DNA of 36,624 bases from Methylotenera sp. (GCA_028688575.1 JAQTXW010000018.1:3727-40350); one strand, 5' to 3'. Numbered from the stretch's first letter, positions 8,721 to 17,697 are shown. Made by a program: numbers and translations. The notes: a model not told the origin generated them from the letters alone.

Positions 8721-11123
8721 TTAATCATTGTCATAAGCGACAGCAGATTTTTTGCCGCCAAACTCATAACGCACGCCAATCCAGCCTGCACGTGGCGCGC
8801 CTGGCATGACAAACTTAGAGGGCTCATCTTCACCAGAAAATGCACCATTTTCAAACCAGTTTTCACCAAATTGGCCGCCAGTCGCATACTCTTTATCAAA
8901 GATATTGATGGCTTTAGCAAACACTTGCCAGCCGCTATTGCCAAATTTGTAGCGCGTATCTAAGTTAACCACCGTGTAACCACCAATTTTTCCGCTATCC
9001 TGCACATGAGCACCATCACCATCGTTGGCACGGTGCTTGTTGTTTTCATTACCACGGATATAAACATCAGAGAATGTATTAACGTTAGTGCCTATACTCC
9101 AGTTTGGCGTCACGGCATATTGCAAGCGCAGTTTTAATGCATGATCAGGGATATTGGCTAAACGATCACCTTTCTTTACTTTGATCACATCATCAGGCCC
9201 TGAAGTTACAGAGGTAGAGTTGAGTGCATTGGCTAACTCCAAGTCAGTTTCATAAGTCGCTTTAATGTAGCTATAGCCAGCATTCCAGCTTAAATTACCA
9301 ATCGCACCTGACAACCCTGCATCCAGACCGATACGGCGTGTTTTGCCGATATTATCAAAAAAGCCGTTACTCGGATTACCCGTAGAACCGGCGGCAATAA
9401 AATGAATGTCATCATGATTCACCGTGCGATAAACAGCTGCTGTCCACTTCAAGTCTTGCGTCAGGTTGCCACGCGCACCAAACTCATAAGTTTTAGACAC
9501 GACTTCTTTCAGTGGCGGGTCGCCTGCCATCGCATTGGGCAACTTACATGGCTGATCACGGTTTGCACAACCCAATTCCATCGAAGTTGGCGCACGCATG
9601 CCTTCGTTGTAAGAACCATAGACAGACAAATCTTTAGTTGGTGTAAAGCTCACACCCACCGCTGGATTAAAACGGTTAAAACTATGATTCCCGCTTAGTG
9701 ATGCGGAGTTTGTGCTATCAGGAATAAGTTTATCGCTGTTTTTAACCTTGATATGGTTATAACGACCAGACAATGTTAAATGCCACTGGTCAGTCAGTGA
9801 TAAAGTGTCTGTCGCAAACACGCCGTAGCTTTGTGTCTTACCACGCAGATTGACTTCTGCATCGTCATTTTCTACATTAACGCCATCCACACCACGTGAT
9901 GCATTGATAATGCCATATTCTGATGACTGATTAAATTTAATGCGTGAGTAATCGTAACCTGCACCGACGATGAACTGATTTTGCTTTTCGAATAAAGGCT
10001 GATTGAAAGCTAACTGCGCATTTAAACCATAGCCTGTCTGGTCAGTTTTACTTCTGTTTAATGCACCACTACATTGCTTATCTTCATCACCTGTGCCTGT
10101 TGGACAGGCTGCATCATTACCGGCAACACTCCCCGTTGACGTTATATCATAATCATCATTCACATCCCCATTCAAAGTTTTACGCTTTGAATCACGGAAG
10201 TAGGTATTCGCGGTCAATTGCACATCATCATTAAACCAGTGACTGCCGTTCAAATTCAGAAATGACAATGTATTTTTTGTTTGGTCTGGCTTGGTGTTAA
10301 TGGTTTCACGGCCGAACTCTTCCATTAATTCTTTTTGGATTAAGCCATTACCAATCATGTCATTATCAGCACCTGTGTAGCTCAGTTCCAAGCGAGAGGC
10401 TTCATTTTGCCAACCCACTTTACCAAAAATCTGTTTCACTTCTGTTGGTGAGTGATCACGCCAGCCGTCTTCATCAAAATAATTGCCCGCGATAAAGTAA
10501 TCAATGGAATTATCTGCAGACACACCACCGAACTCAGCCGCTGTAGTTTTGCGACCCCAAGAACCAAAACTGGTTTCTATCGCGCCACCTTGATGGGTAC
10601 GACCGTTTTTAGTAGTCACAGCGAGTGATCCACCCAAGGTATTTAAACCAAACACTGGATTTGAACCAGGCATTAAATTAATGCCTGCAATTGCATTAAC
10701 TGGAATCAGATCCCAGTTGACCGCATCACCAAATGGCTCGTTCACACGCACGCCATCCTGAAACACTGACAAGCCTTGTGGCGTACCCAGCAATGGTGAG
10801 GCCGTGAAACCACGGAACAGAATGTCTGGCTGATAAGGGTTATTTTGCGTTTCATTCACGCTCACACCCAGCAAATTATTGTTCATAAAATCGGCAATGC
10901 TTAAACTGCCTTGCTCTTTCAGTTCTTCACCTTTAACTACTTGCACATTGGATGGCACCTGCTCTATTGGCAAACCAACGCCTGCTAATGGCGTAGTGCC
11001 AATCACATCGATTTTATCCAGGGTCACTGCATTGGCTTTTCCATCGGCCAAAGCATAATGCGGCATCGCATAGGCAGCAAGAATCGCTGCCAAGATGATT
11101 TTAGGTTGTAATGTTTTATGCAT
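8721..11123 (-). CDS. TonB-dependent outer-membrane receptor
   Basis: This is an 800-residue outer-membrane transporter powered by TonB-ExbBD, probably for an iron chelate, haem or another scarce nutrient. A signal peptide runs from residue 1 to about 26, cut after ALA. A TonB-box-like stretch (LDKIDVIGT, about 35-43) and the plug domain (IEQVPSNVQVVKG... LFRGF... QDGVRVNEPFGD... NTLGGSLAV) follow, then a beta-barrel with extracellular loops, including a Cys-containing loop around ACPTGTGDEDKQC. The barrel's terminal aromatic seems to be in GVRYEF, after which 12 extra residues follow, which is unusual because these barrels normally end in Phe. I chose ATG 11123 because AGGA precedes it and the signal peptide starts there; the longer frame from 11210 is upstream DNA carrying a Fur-like site. 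No N-terminal signalling domain of the FecA type is present. The substrate cannot be named from sequence alone. Confidence 0.93.
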   Translation of the reverse strand: MHKTLQPKIILAAILAAYAMPHYALADGKANAVTLDKIDVIGTTPLAGVGLPIEQVPSNVQVVKGEELKEQGSLSIADFMNNNLLGVSVNETQNNPYQPDILFRGFTASPLLGTPQGLSVFQDGVRVNEPFGDAVNWDLIPVNAIAGINLMPGSNPVFGLNTLGGSLAVTTKNGRTHQGGAIETSFGSWGRKTTAAEFGGVSADNSIDYFIAGNYFDEDGWRDHSPTEVKQIFGKVGWQNEASRLELSYTGADNDMIGNGLIQKELMEEFGRETINTKPDQTKNTLSFLNLNGSHWFNDDVQLTANTYFRDSKRKTLNGDVNDDYDITSTGSVAGNDAACPTGTGDEDKQCSGALNRSKTDQTGYGLNAQLAFNQPLFEKQNQFIVGAGYDYSRIKFNQSSEYGIINASRGVDGVNVENDDAEVNLRGKTQSYGVFATDTLSLTDQWHLTLSGRYNHIKVKNSDKLIPDSTNSASLSGNHSFNRFNPAVGVSFTPTKDLSVYGSYNEGMRAPTSMELGCANRDQPCKLPNAMAGDPPLKEVVSKTYEFGARGNLTQDLKWTAAVYRTVNHDDIHFIAAGSTGNPSNGFFDNIGKTRRIGLDAGLSGAIGNLSWNAGYSYIKATYETDLELANALNSTSVTSGPDDVIKVKKGDRLANIPDHALKLRLQYAVTPNWSIGTNVNTFSDVYIRGNENNKHRANDGDGAHVQDSGKIGGYTVVNLDTRYKFGNSGWQVFAKAINIFDKEYATGGQFGENWFENGAFSGEDEPSKFVMPGAPRAGWIGVRYEFGGKKSAVAYDND

Positions 11124-11201
11124 GATCGTCCTTTTTTTATATACACAGTTTGACTGCTGGGCATACAAATGCAATAAACATTCCACTTTTATTCTGGGAG
11201 A

Positions 11202-11252
11202 AATAATCATTATTAATCAATATGTAACAATTTATTTACAAATAATGATAAC
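11202..11252. promoter_or_regulatory. Fur-box-like sites upstream of the TonB receptor
   Basis: AATAAT-C-ATTATT (11202-11214) is a perfect 6-1-6 inverted repeat that differs from the Fur core GATAAT-N-ATTATC only at its two outermost bases. AATAATGATAAC (11241-11252) adds two more direct GATAAT-like hexamers. Both lie about 80-130 bp upstream of the receptor start, where the promoter should be. Iron-dependent repression is the natural inference. Confidence 0.55.
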
Positions 11253-11268
11253 AGACTTTGTGACAATT

Positions 11269-11317
11269 TTGGTTGTTTACAACCAATTTGGTGGCTGAAA
11301 ACAACCAAATTGGTTGT
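11269..11317. repeat. Cluster of four TTGGTTGT/ACAACCAA octamers
   Basis: Four copies of one octamer sit in alternating orientation: TTGGTTGT 11269-11276, ACAACCAA 11279-11286, ACAACCAA 11301-11308 and TTGGTTGT 11310-11317. They also form a perfect 14-bp inverted repeat (11279-11292 with 11304-11317, 11-nt loop). The cluster lies between the stop of the ABC permease (11324) and the receptor promoter region. It could be the terminator hairpin of the permease gene, although no U-tract follows on the minus strand, or a multi-site operator. Confidence 0.6.
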
Positions 11318-11323
11318 AATTAT

Positions 11324-13831
11324 TTAAATGCTATTGAGCAATTGTCTTGGCGGCACATTCAAAAACCCACGCAAGCTCAGCCATGCCGCCATAGGAATCA
11401 AGGTAGCAGCCAACAGCATGACGAGTAGCGCCAGATTTAAATTAAACTCAAAGGGAATGCCTAATATCTTGATGCTGATAAAATAAGCCAATAGGTTTGC
11501 AGCAACACTAGCCACTACCGCGGCCAAAAGCCCGATGCTAGCAAACTCGGTAATATAGGCAATATTCACTTGCCGCCTGGATGCACCAAACACACGTAGC
11601 AGCGTTGCCTCCACCACACGTTCATCACGCGTTGCCACTAAAGCGGCATATAAAACCGACAGGCCCACAACCAAACTAAAAGCAAACACATAAGCCAGCG
11701 CACTACTCATTCTATTGATAATCGTACGAATTTGCTGTAACAGCGCCTCTGTATCAATGACTGTAAGGTTGGGGTGCGTTTTCACCAATTGATTCAATTG
11801 CGCATACCTGCCTGCCGGCAGATGAAAGCTACTGATATAACTGGCAGGGTAATCATTTAAAACATCAGGCGGCGTCACCGCAAAGAAGTTGGCGCGCATT
11901 GTGTCCCACTGCACTTTCCTCAAATTGGTCACCTTTAGCGTCATCGGTATTCCAGCCACATCAAACACCAAAGTATCCCCGAGCTGAATGCCCAGCGACT
12001 CAGCCAGGCCCTGCTCCAGTGATAAATACGGCTGATCAAGCTCATCTTGCGTCCACCATTTGCCTGAAACAAGCTGATTATCACTTTGCATTTTTGTCGC
12101 CCAGGACAAGTTAAATTCTCGCTCAGCCAGACGTTTTGCACGCTCGGTTTCAAATTGCTCCAGATTCACGACTTGCTGATTATGCTTAGTTAAGCGTGCG
12201 CGCACCATGGGGAAAATTTCAGTATCTTTAATGCCTGCACTTGCAAAAAATTGCGATACACTTTCAATCTGGTCAGGCTGGATGTTAATCACAAAGCGAT
12301 TGGGTGCGTCTTCAGGCAATGAAGCCTGCCAGTTACGCAACAAATCACCGTGCACCAATGCCAGCAACATCAGCACCATTAGCCCCAGGCTAAATCCGAC
12401 CATTTGCACGGCAGACAACCCCAACCGGCGTTTGAGCCCTTGCACACCAAAGCTTATGGCTGACCGCATATTTCCCGCGGGTAGCGAGCTAAAAAACTTG
12501 CCAGCAAGTAAGGTGTAGCCATACACAGCAATTAGCACCACCAAGCTCATGCCTGCCATCACCAGCACCGTGGCTAAGGCGATGTTCATATCACCTGCCT
12601 GCCAAAAAACCATGCCCATCATCGCAATCGCCGCCGGTAAAAATTTAGCCTGTGCTGATATTGGCTGGGTCAATGTTTCAAGCCGCAATATATTGACCGC
12701 TGAGAGCTTGCGCATTTGCCATGCGTGCGGCAGTACAACCGCCGTTAGCATCGTTAAACTTACCGCAATTCCTACCAGCACGGGCTGCAATGACACTTGC
12801 GGCAATCTCTGCAAAAACAGATTATCTGCCAGCTGTGCTAAGCCAAGCTGCACTATAAAACCAACCAACACGCCAATCAGCGCACTGAAAAAAGCAATAA
12901 TCAAAGTCTGAGTTGCCAGTACGCATAACAAGGTTTTTTGCTGAGCGCCAAAACATCGCATCACGGCAAAGCTATTTAAACTTTGCTTCACAAACGGCAT
13001 ACTGGCCAGCAGCATGGCCACCATTGCCAATATCACGCTCACCATGGCTGACAATCCCAAAAACTGTTGCGCTTTATCCAATGCGGATTTTATTTCGGGT
13101 CTGGCATCACGGACCGTTTCAATACGCTCGCCTTTTTTCAGAAGCGGCTTAACTTTCTGCTGAAACTGATTGAGCTTGCTCGCATCGCCTGCCAGCACCA
13201 GCTGATGCCTTACCCGACTGCCATATTGAATTAATCTGGTGGCGGCCAGGTCTTGCGCATTCATCAACAAGCGTGGTGAAAGACTAAAAATATTACCTCC
13301 ACGCGAAGGCTCATTGTGCAAAATGGCACCCACACGCAAGGTATGCTCACCCACATCTAAAGTATCACCGACCTTCACCTCTAATAAACTGGCTAATCGT
13401 GGCTCTATCCATGCCTCACCAGGATTAGGTGCCCGATCCACTGACCGCCCCTGCGCAGCGCCAGTCCTGGTAATGCTTAGATCCCCACGCAGAGGGAAAT
13501 TGCTATCAACCGCCTTAATTTGTGCGAGTTGATTCGATTCCTGATAAACCACCATGCTGGGAAACTCATAAGTCAAGGCGGTGTCCAGCCCCAAACCTTG
13601 CGCCTCAAGTATATAGCCTTGAGTAACGGGATGATCTGCCACAATCACCATATCGCCTCCCAGCATTAACCCGCCCTGCTGACTCAAACCCGAGGCAACA
13701 CGCTGCGTAAAAAAACTTACAGCAGTAATAGCCGCCACTGCCAGCACCAAGGCCAGCACCAACACCCGCAACGCCCCAGCACGCCACAAGCTTAAGGTTT
13801 GTGAGCAAGCCAGCTTAATCACTAACATCAT
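11324..13831 (-). CDS. ybbP: FtsX-family ABC transporter permease, YbbP-like
   Basis: This 835-residue inner-membrane permease belongs to the MacB/FtsX superfamily and partners the ATPase encoded just upstream. An N-terminal membrane helix (about 20-42) is followed by a large periplasmic region (about 45-250). A first FtsX block of helices follows (about 260-380, containing LLASMPFVKQSLNSFAVMRCFGA), then further helices (about 400-500), a second periplasmic region, and a final FtsX block (LAYVFAFSLVVGLSVLYAALVATRDERVVEATLLRVFGAS onward) ending in SLRGFLNVPPRQLLNSI. This duplicated layout and size match E. coli YbbP rather than LolC/E, which are half as long. The start overlaps the ATPase stop in ATGA, so the two are translationally coupled. 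The transported substrate is unknown; lipid or envelope work is suspected from the tesA linkage. Confidence 0.9.
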   Translation of the reverse strand: MMLVIKLACSQTLSLWRAGALRVLVLALVLAVAAITAVSFFTQRVASGLSQQGGLMLGGDMVIVADHPVTQGYILEAQGLGLDTALTYEFPSMVVYQESNQLAQIKAVDSNFPLRGDLSITRTGAAQGRSVDRAPNPGEAWIEPRLASLLEVKVGDTLDVGEHTLRVGAILHNEPSRGGNIFSLSPRLLMNAQDLAATRLIQYGSRVRHQLVLAGDASKLNQFQQKVKPLLKKGERIETVRDARPEIKSALDKAQQFLGLSAMVSVILAMVAMLLASMPFVKQSLNSFAVMRCFGAQQKTLLCVLATQTLIIAFFSALIGVLVGFIVQLGLAQLADNLFLQRLPQVSLQPVLVGIAVSLTMLTAVVLPHAWQMRKLSAVNILRLETLTQPISAQAKFLPAAIAMMGMVFWQAGDMNIALATVLVMAGMSLVVLIAVYGYTLLAGKFFSSLPAGNMRSAISFGVQGLKRRLGLSAVQMVGFSLGLMVLMLLALVHGDLLRNWQASLPEDAPNRFVINIQPDQIESVSQFFASAGIKDTEIFPMVRARLTKHNQQVVNLEQFETERAKRLAEREFNLSWATKMQSDNQLVSGKWWTQDELDQPYLSLEQGLAESLGIQLGDTLVFDVAGIPMTLKVTNLRKVQWDTMRANFFAVTPPDVLNDYPASYISSFHLPAGRYAQLNQLVKTHPNLTVIDTEALLQQIRTIINRMSSALAYVFAFSLVVGLSVLYAALVATRDERVVEATLLRVFGASRRQVNIAYITEFASIGLLAAVVASVAANLLAYFISIKILGIPFEFNLNLALLVMLLAATLIPMAAWLSLRGFLNVPPRQLLNSI

Positions 13832-14517
13832 GCCTGCCCTACTTCCGTTAACACGCCTTGCGACAGTTGCAACTTGCGCTCACAGCGATTAGCAAGCTCA
13901 ACATCATGCGTCACCAACACAAGGGTAGTGCCAGCCTCTTTATTTAAGCCAAACAACAAGTCAATAATCATTTGCCCTGTCGCATGATCTAGGTTGCCCG
14001 TGGGCTCATCTGCAAATAAAATAGCTGGCGCTGTTGCAAAGGCACGTGCAATGGCCACACGTTGCTGCTCACCGCCAGACAGCTGTTTGGGGTAATGTGA
14101 AGTGCGCTCTCTCAAGCCAACCTTATTAAGTGCCGCCATACTTAACGCCCTAGCGTTAGCAGTGCCATTTAACTGCAAAGGCAGCATGACATTTTCAAGC
14201 GCGGTGAGTGCAGGCAGCAATTGAAAAGACTGAAACACAAAACCCATGTATTTGGCGCGTACCGCAGCACGACCATCTTCATTCAGACTGCTAAATAATT
14301 GGCCGTTCACTAGAACGTTACCCCGTGTTGGCACGTCTAATCCAGCGAGCAAACTCAATAAGGTAGATTTACCAGAGCCTGAACTGCCAATAATGGCCAC
14401 CTGCTCACCCGAAGTGATGCTTAAATTTAAACCATGCAAAATGCGCAATTGATTATGATGGTGGTTGATTTCATAATACAAATCCTGCGCTTGTATCATT
14501 GGAGGTTGTACATTCAT
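13828..14517 (-). CDS. ybbA: ABC transporter ATP-binding protein, YbbA/LolD-like
   Basis: This is a roughly 229-residue ATPase that energises the adjacent permease. Motifs: Walker [11 protein letters not shown]-loop [22 protein letters not shown], signature [16 protein letters not shown], Walker [13 protein letters not shown] and the switch His in LVLVTHD. The full cassette is intact. I take ATG 14517 ([13 protein letters not shown]); an earlier in-frame ATG at 14604 would run deep into tesA, and a later ATG at MIQAQDL is also possible. Remarkably, this ATG and the tesA ATG on the other strand share the tetranucleotide CATG (14515-14518), so each gene's promoter and ribosome site must lie inside the other gene. 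The same divergent ybbA/tesA arrangement is found in E. coli. Confidence 0.92.
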   Translation of the reverse strand: MNVQPPMIQAQDLYYEINHHHNQLRILHGLNLSITSGEQVAIIGSSGSGKSTLLSLLAGLDVPTRGNVLVNGQLFSSLNEDGRAAVRAKYMGFVFQSFQLLPALTALENVMLPLQLNGTANARALSMAALNKVGLRERTSHYPKQLSGGEQQRVAIARAFATAPAILFADEPTGNLDHATGQMIIDLLFGLNKEAGTTLVLVTHDVELANRCERKLQLSQGVLTEVGQA

Positions 14518-15175
14518 GTTGTTCCGTTTACTTTTAAGGTTAAAAACACTTCTTACTAGGGTAGTATGGCTTGGTTTAGTGTGCTTAAGCCTTACCATAC
14601 GCACGGCTTATGCCGATACCAACTATCCTAAAATTCTTGTTTATGGTGACAGCTTATCCGCAGCCTACGGTATTCCGCAACAGCAAGGCTGGGTAGCATT
14701 GCTGCAAAAAAAACTTCATGACCAAAATTACCGTTACACTGTAATTAACGCCAGCATCAGCGGTGAAACCAGCAGTGGTGGCAATACGCGCATCAAAAGC
14801 GTGCTGGCAAACGCCCAACCCAGCATTGTAATACTGGCGCTTGGCAGCAATGATGGCTTGCGCGGCTTGCCAATTGATGAAATGAAAAACAACCTTCATC
14901 AAATCATCATCGCCTGCAAAAAACAAGGCGCAAAAGTACTGATTGTCGGCATGAAAATGCCTCCAAACTATGGCGCAAAATACACCTCTTCATTCCATGA
15001 AAGCTTTAAATCGTTAAGTAGACAGCATAACGCATCACTAGTGCCATTCATGTTGGAAAATATTGCCACCAGTCCTGATCGCATGCAAAAAGATGGCCTG
15101 CACCCCAACGCCGATGGGCAAGTTATTTTATTAGAAAATATCTGGCCAAAACTGCAGTCAATGCTTAAACGCTAA
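14516..15175 (+). CDS. tesA: Periplasmic SGNH esterase / acyl-CoA thioesterase I
   Basis: This 219-residue multifunctional lipid esterase (thioesterase I, protease I, lysophospholipase L1 family) is exported to the periplasm. A signal peptide runs from residue 1 to 33 with cleavage after AYA. The SGNH blocks are GDSLSAAYG (nucleophile Ser46), the block II Gly in SISGETSSGG, GSND with Asn112, and the DGLHPN block with Asp193 and His196. The start ATG 14516 has a strong GGAGG at 14501-14505, ten bases upstream, which lies inside the coding region of the divergent ABC ATPase gene. Its 3' end overlaps the tilS stop by 11 bp tail to tail, so the two mRNAs are antisense there. Confidence 0.95.
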   Translation: MLFRLLLRLKTLLTRVVWLGLVCLSLTIRTAYADTNYPKILVYGDSLSAAYGIPQQQGWVALLQKKLHDQNYRYTVINASISGETSSGGNTRIKSVLANAQPSIVILALGSNDGLRGLPIDEMKNNLHQIIIACKKQGAKVLIVGMKMPPNYGAKYTSSFHESFKSLSRQHNASLVPFMLENIATSPDRMQKDGLHPNADGQVILLENIWPKLQSMLKR

Positions 15176-16613
15176 AAGCATCATATTGCCAAACCACTTC
15201 GTAACCCTGCTCGGAGCCAGAAGCAGCTAAGTCATGCGCGGCACCGATGCCAGGCACATAGGCCAGAGTGTCGTTCCAATATATTAATGGCAAATGTGTG
15301 CGCTGCCATGGCGGCATATTGATTTCCTGCAACAAATGCTTAAGCGTTCTTGTGGGTCTGGCAGCATGCGGCTTAAACCGCTCCCCACCTGTACGATGAG
15401 TGATTCTAAGCTTATGCATCACATATTTGACGGATAGTCCGCGCCCCTCCACAGCAAAAAAGTTTAATTTTCCACCATGAGGCAAATCCAGGCTAGCCTC
15501 ACCACTCCAAACCAGGTCAAAGGGTGTAAGCGCTTTATCCTGGCCTATGTAAGCACGACGCTGATAGCGCCTGATCGCTTTATCCTGCAATTTAATTGCC
15601 AAATCGGCATCTGATTTTGCATGGAGCAATTGCTGAATCATTTCCGATAAATGTTCTGCTGTAGGCATTGCAAGTTGATTTTGACCTAACCACCAACGTA
15701 ATAGATTTTTAGCACGCGCAAGATCCAGCTCTGCCAGACCTTTTAAACATAAGCTATTATCGATTATCCTGCTTTCGGCATCCTGCCTTGCCAATAGCTC
15801 CAGCAAATCATTAGCCTCGGCTAGATGCGCTGCCGTGCGCGCGAGTGTTGACTGCACTGCAGGGTAACGTGAAACCAGCACTGGCATGATTTCATGTCGC
15901 AAAAAATTACGTTCAAAGTGTGTATCGAGATTACTTTCATCATCACACCAGACCAAGCCGTGCTGCCCTGCATAATCAGCAAGCGTCTGGCGAGGCACAT
16001 CCAGCAAAGGACGCAACAAATGCCGCGTTTTATCCACGGCGGCCATGGCAGATAAACCCTTGACGCCTGCACCACGCATCAACTGCAGGAGCAAGGTTTC
16101 TGCCTGATCATCCTGATGGTGTGCCATCACAACAAATCTATCGTCGCCAGCAATTGTTTGATCTGCAAATAATGCCTGATAACGCAACTGACGTGCGGCG
16201 GCCTCAATACCCAGCTTACTGGATTGATCCAGCTTTACATAGACTATTTTTAGCGGCACTTCATGCAACGCACATTGCTGCTTGCAAAACTCTGCCCAAG
16301 TGTCAGCATTAGGGCTTAACCCATGGTGAACATGCATCGCATGCAGTTCAAAGACCAAGCGGCGCCTGGCCTGTACGAGTAAATGCAGCAATACAACCGA
16401 ATCCAGCCCACCGCTAAGTGCCAGCAGTAACTGAGTATTGGCGGTGATGTTTTGTGTTAAAAATGCATTAACTGAAACTACGAGGGGATGAGCGTTTAAA
16501 GCATCAATTGACGTGATTGAGGGCTGACTAAATTTTGCCTGACTAAACTTGGCTTGTATGTCAGCCCTTCTTTTGGAAGCGCTATTTTTCAATAACTTCT
16601 TTGAACTTGCCAT
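15165..16613 (-). CDS. tilS: tRNA(Ile)-lysidine synthetase TilS
   Basis: This ATP-dependent enzyme converts C34 of the CAU-anticodon tRNA(Ile) to lysidine, so that it reads AUA and carries isoleucine; it is essential. The PP-loop SGGLDS is at residues 67-72, followed by [30 protein letters not shown], the [20 protein letters not shown] signature and [11 protein letters not shown]. The TilS C-terminal domain comes later ([22 protein letters not shown]). The first 45 residues before the PP-loop domain are basic and poorly conserved, and contain a tandem [10 protein letters not shown] duplication, so the true start may be later than ATG 16613. From that ATG the gene overlaps the end of accA by 32 bp on the same strand. 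Confidence 0.94.
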   Translation of the reverse strand: MASSKKLLKNSASKRRADIQAKFSQAKFSQPSITSIDALNAHPLVVSVNAFLTQNITANTQLLLALSGGLDSVVLLHLLVQARRRLVFELHAMHVHHGLSPNADTWAEFCKQQCALHEVPLKIVYVKLDQSSKLGIEAAARQLRYQALFADQTIAGDDRFVVMAHHQDDQAETLLLQLMRGAGVKGLSAMAAVDKTRHLLRPLLDVPRQTLADYAGQHGLVWCDDESNLDTHFERNFLRHEIMPVLVSRYPAVQSTLARTAAHLAEANDLLELLARQDAESRIIDNSLCLKGLAELDLARAKNLLRWWLGQNQLAMPTAEHLSEMIQQLLHAKSDADLAIKLQDKAIRRYQRRAYIGQDKALTPFDLVWSGEASLDLPHGGKLNFFAVEGRGLSVKYVMHKLRITHRTGGERFKPHAARPTRTLKHLLQEINMPPWQRTHLPLIYWNDTLAYVPGIGAAHDLAASGSEQGYEVVWQYDAFSV

Positions 16614-17553
16614 AACTCATTAGACGTTCATAGCGATTGACCAACAAGGCTTTGATTGATTTTGATTTAAAACGGGTTAATTCTGTTTTGAGCAATCCTC
16701 GCAAAGTTTGCATCACTTCTTCAGGCGCACGGTGCGCCCCCCCTAATGGCTCTGGCACAATTTTATCAACCAAGCCCAGCGCTTTGAGGCGGTCAGCGGT
16801 AATTGCCAGTGACTCTGCGGCAACAGAGGCTTTATCTGCACTCTTATATAAAATAGAAGCACAGCCTTCAGGTGAAATTACAGAGTAAGTTCCATATTGC
16901 ATCATCAGCAATTGATCAACCACACCAAGTGCCAACGCGCCACCTGAACCACCTTCGCCGATAATCACGCCTATAATCGGTGTTTTAAGTTCAGCCATTA
17001 CATAGAGATTTCTGGCAATAGCTTCAGATTGTCCACGTTCTTCAGCACCAATTCCAGGGTACGCACCTGGGGTATCAATCAGCGTGATGATAGGAATATT
17101 AAACTTCTCTGCCAATCGGTAAAGGCGCAATGCCTTACGATAGCCTTCAGGACGTGGCATGCCAAAATTTCGGTACTGACGCTCACGCACATCACGCCCC
17201 TTTTGATGGCCTATGACCATGACAGGTTGACCCTCAAAGCGCGCCAAACCGCCCACAATCGCTGGGTCATCTGCGTAGGCGCGATCACCATGCAGCTCTT
17301 CAAAATCAGTAAATAAAGCCTGAATGTAGTCCAGGGTATAAGGGCGCTGTGGATGACGTGCTAGCTGTGAAATCTGCCAGGCGGATAAATTGCCGTATAT
17401 ATCTTCAGAGAGTTTTTTATTTTTTTTCTCCAAGGCCAGCAACTCTTTAGAAATATCCAACCCGCCATCATCACTATGTGAGGTGCGCAGGTTTTCAATT
17501 TTTGCTTCAAGCTCAGCAATCGGCTGTTCAAAATCTAGGTAACTAATTTTCAT
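16582..17553 (-). CDS. accA: Acetyl-CoA carboxylase carboxyltransferase subunit alpha
   Basis: This 323-residue subunit works with AccD to transfer the carboxyl group from biotin to acetyl-CoA, the first step of fatty-acid synthesis. It contains [15 protein letters not shown] at the N terminus, the signature [61 protein letters not shown] with the oxyanion-type Gly-Ala pair, [14 protein letters not shown], and [15 protein letters not shown]. Length matches E. coli (319). It lies between dnaE and tilS, an order common in betaproteobacteria. The spacer to dnaE is filled by a palindromic repeat, so accA may have its own promoter or depend on read-through. Confidence 0.97.
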   Translation of the reverse strand: MKISYLDFEQPIAELEAKIENLRTSHSDDGGLDISKELLALEKKNKKLSEDIYGNLSAWQISQLARHPQRPYTLDYIQALFTDFEELHGDRAYADDPAIVGGLARFEGQPVMVIGHQKGRDVRERQYRNFGMPRPEGYRKALRLYRLAEKFNIPIITLIDTPGAYPGIGAEERGQSEAIARNLYVMAELKTPIIGVIIGEGGSGGALALGVVDQLLMMQYGTYSVISPEGCASILYKSADKASVAAESLAITADRLKALGLVDKIVPEPLGGAHRAPEEVMQTLRGLLKTELTRFKSKSIKALLVNRYERLMSYGKFKEVIEK

Positions 17554-17564
17554 CTCTTCATCTC

Positions 17565-17697
17565 TGGTTAGGGGCTGGGGTTTAGTGGCTGGAGATGAGT
17601 TTGAAAGGTTTATGGTGAAAATTAGTTTACGTTTAAAGTTACCGTAACACCTACCACCTCAACGCCTAGCCCCTAAATCCCAGCCCTTAGTCCCTGA
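17565..17697. repeat. Intergenic long imperfect palindrome, copy B
   Basis: An imperfect inverted repeat of about 133 bp occupies nearly the whole dnaE-accA spacer. The left arm contains TTAGGGGCTGGGGTTTAG and the right arm contains CCTAAATCCCAGCCCTTAG; pairing continues inward through GGCTGGAGATGAG / CTCAACGCCTAGCC towards an apex near 17630. It shares core and flanks with the element at 3995-4115 (for example TTTATGGTGAAA and CCTAAAT.CC.GCCCT). It contains no gene. A mobile, REP-like or RNA-processing role is inference. Confidence 0.75.

Noticed and set aside
11124-11210. 29-residue N-terminal extension of the TonB receptor
   Set aside because: The signal peptide begins at the ATG 11123 with its own AGGA, and the extension overlaps the Fur-like site.
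14518-14604. 29-residue N-terminal extension of the ABC ATPase
   Set aside because: It would run through the tesA signal-peptide region, and family ATPases start near MIQAQDL.
16121-16312. Plus-strand frames inside tilS, accA, dnaE and chpA
   Set aside because: All lie within strongly supported genes and show no recognisable domains; they are codon shadows.
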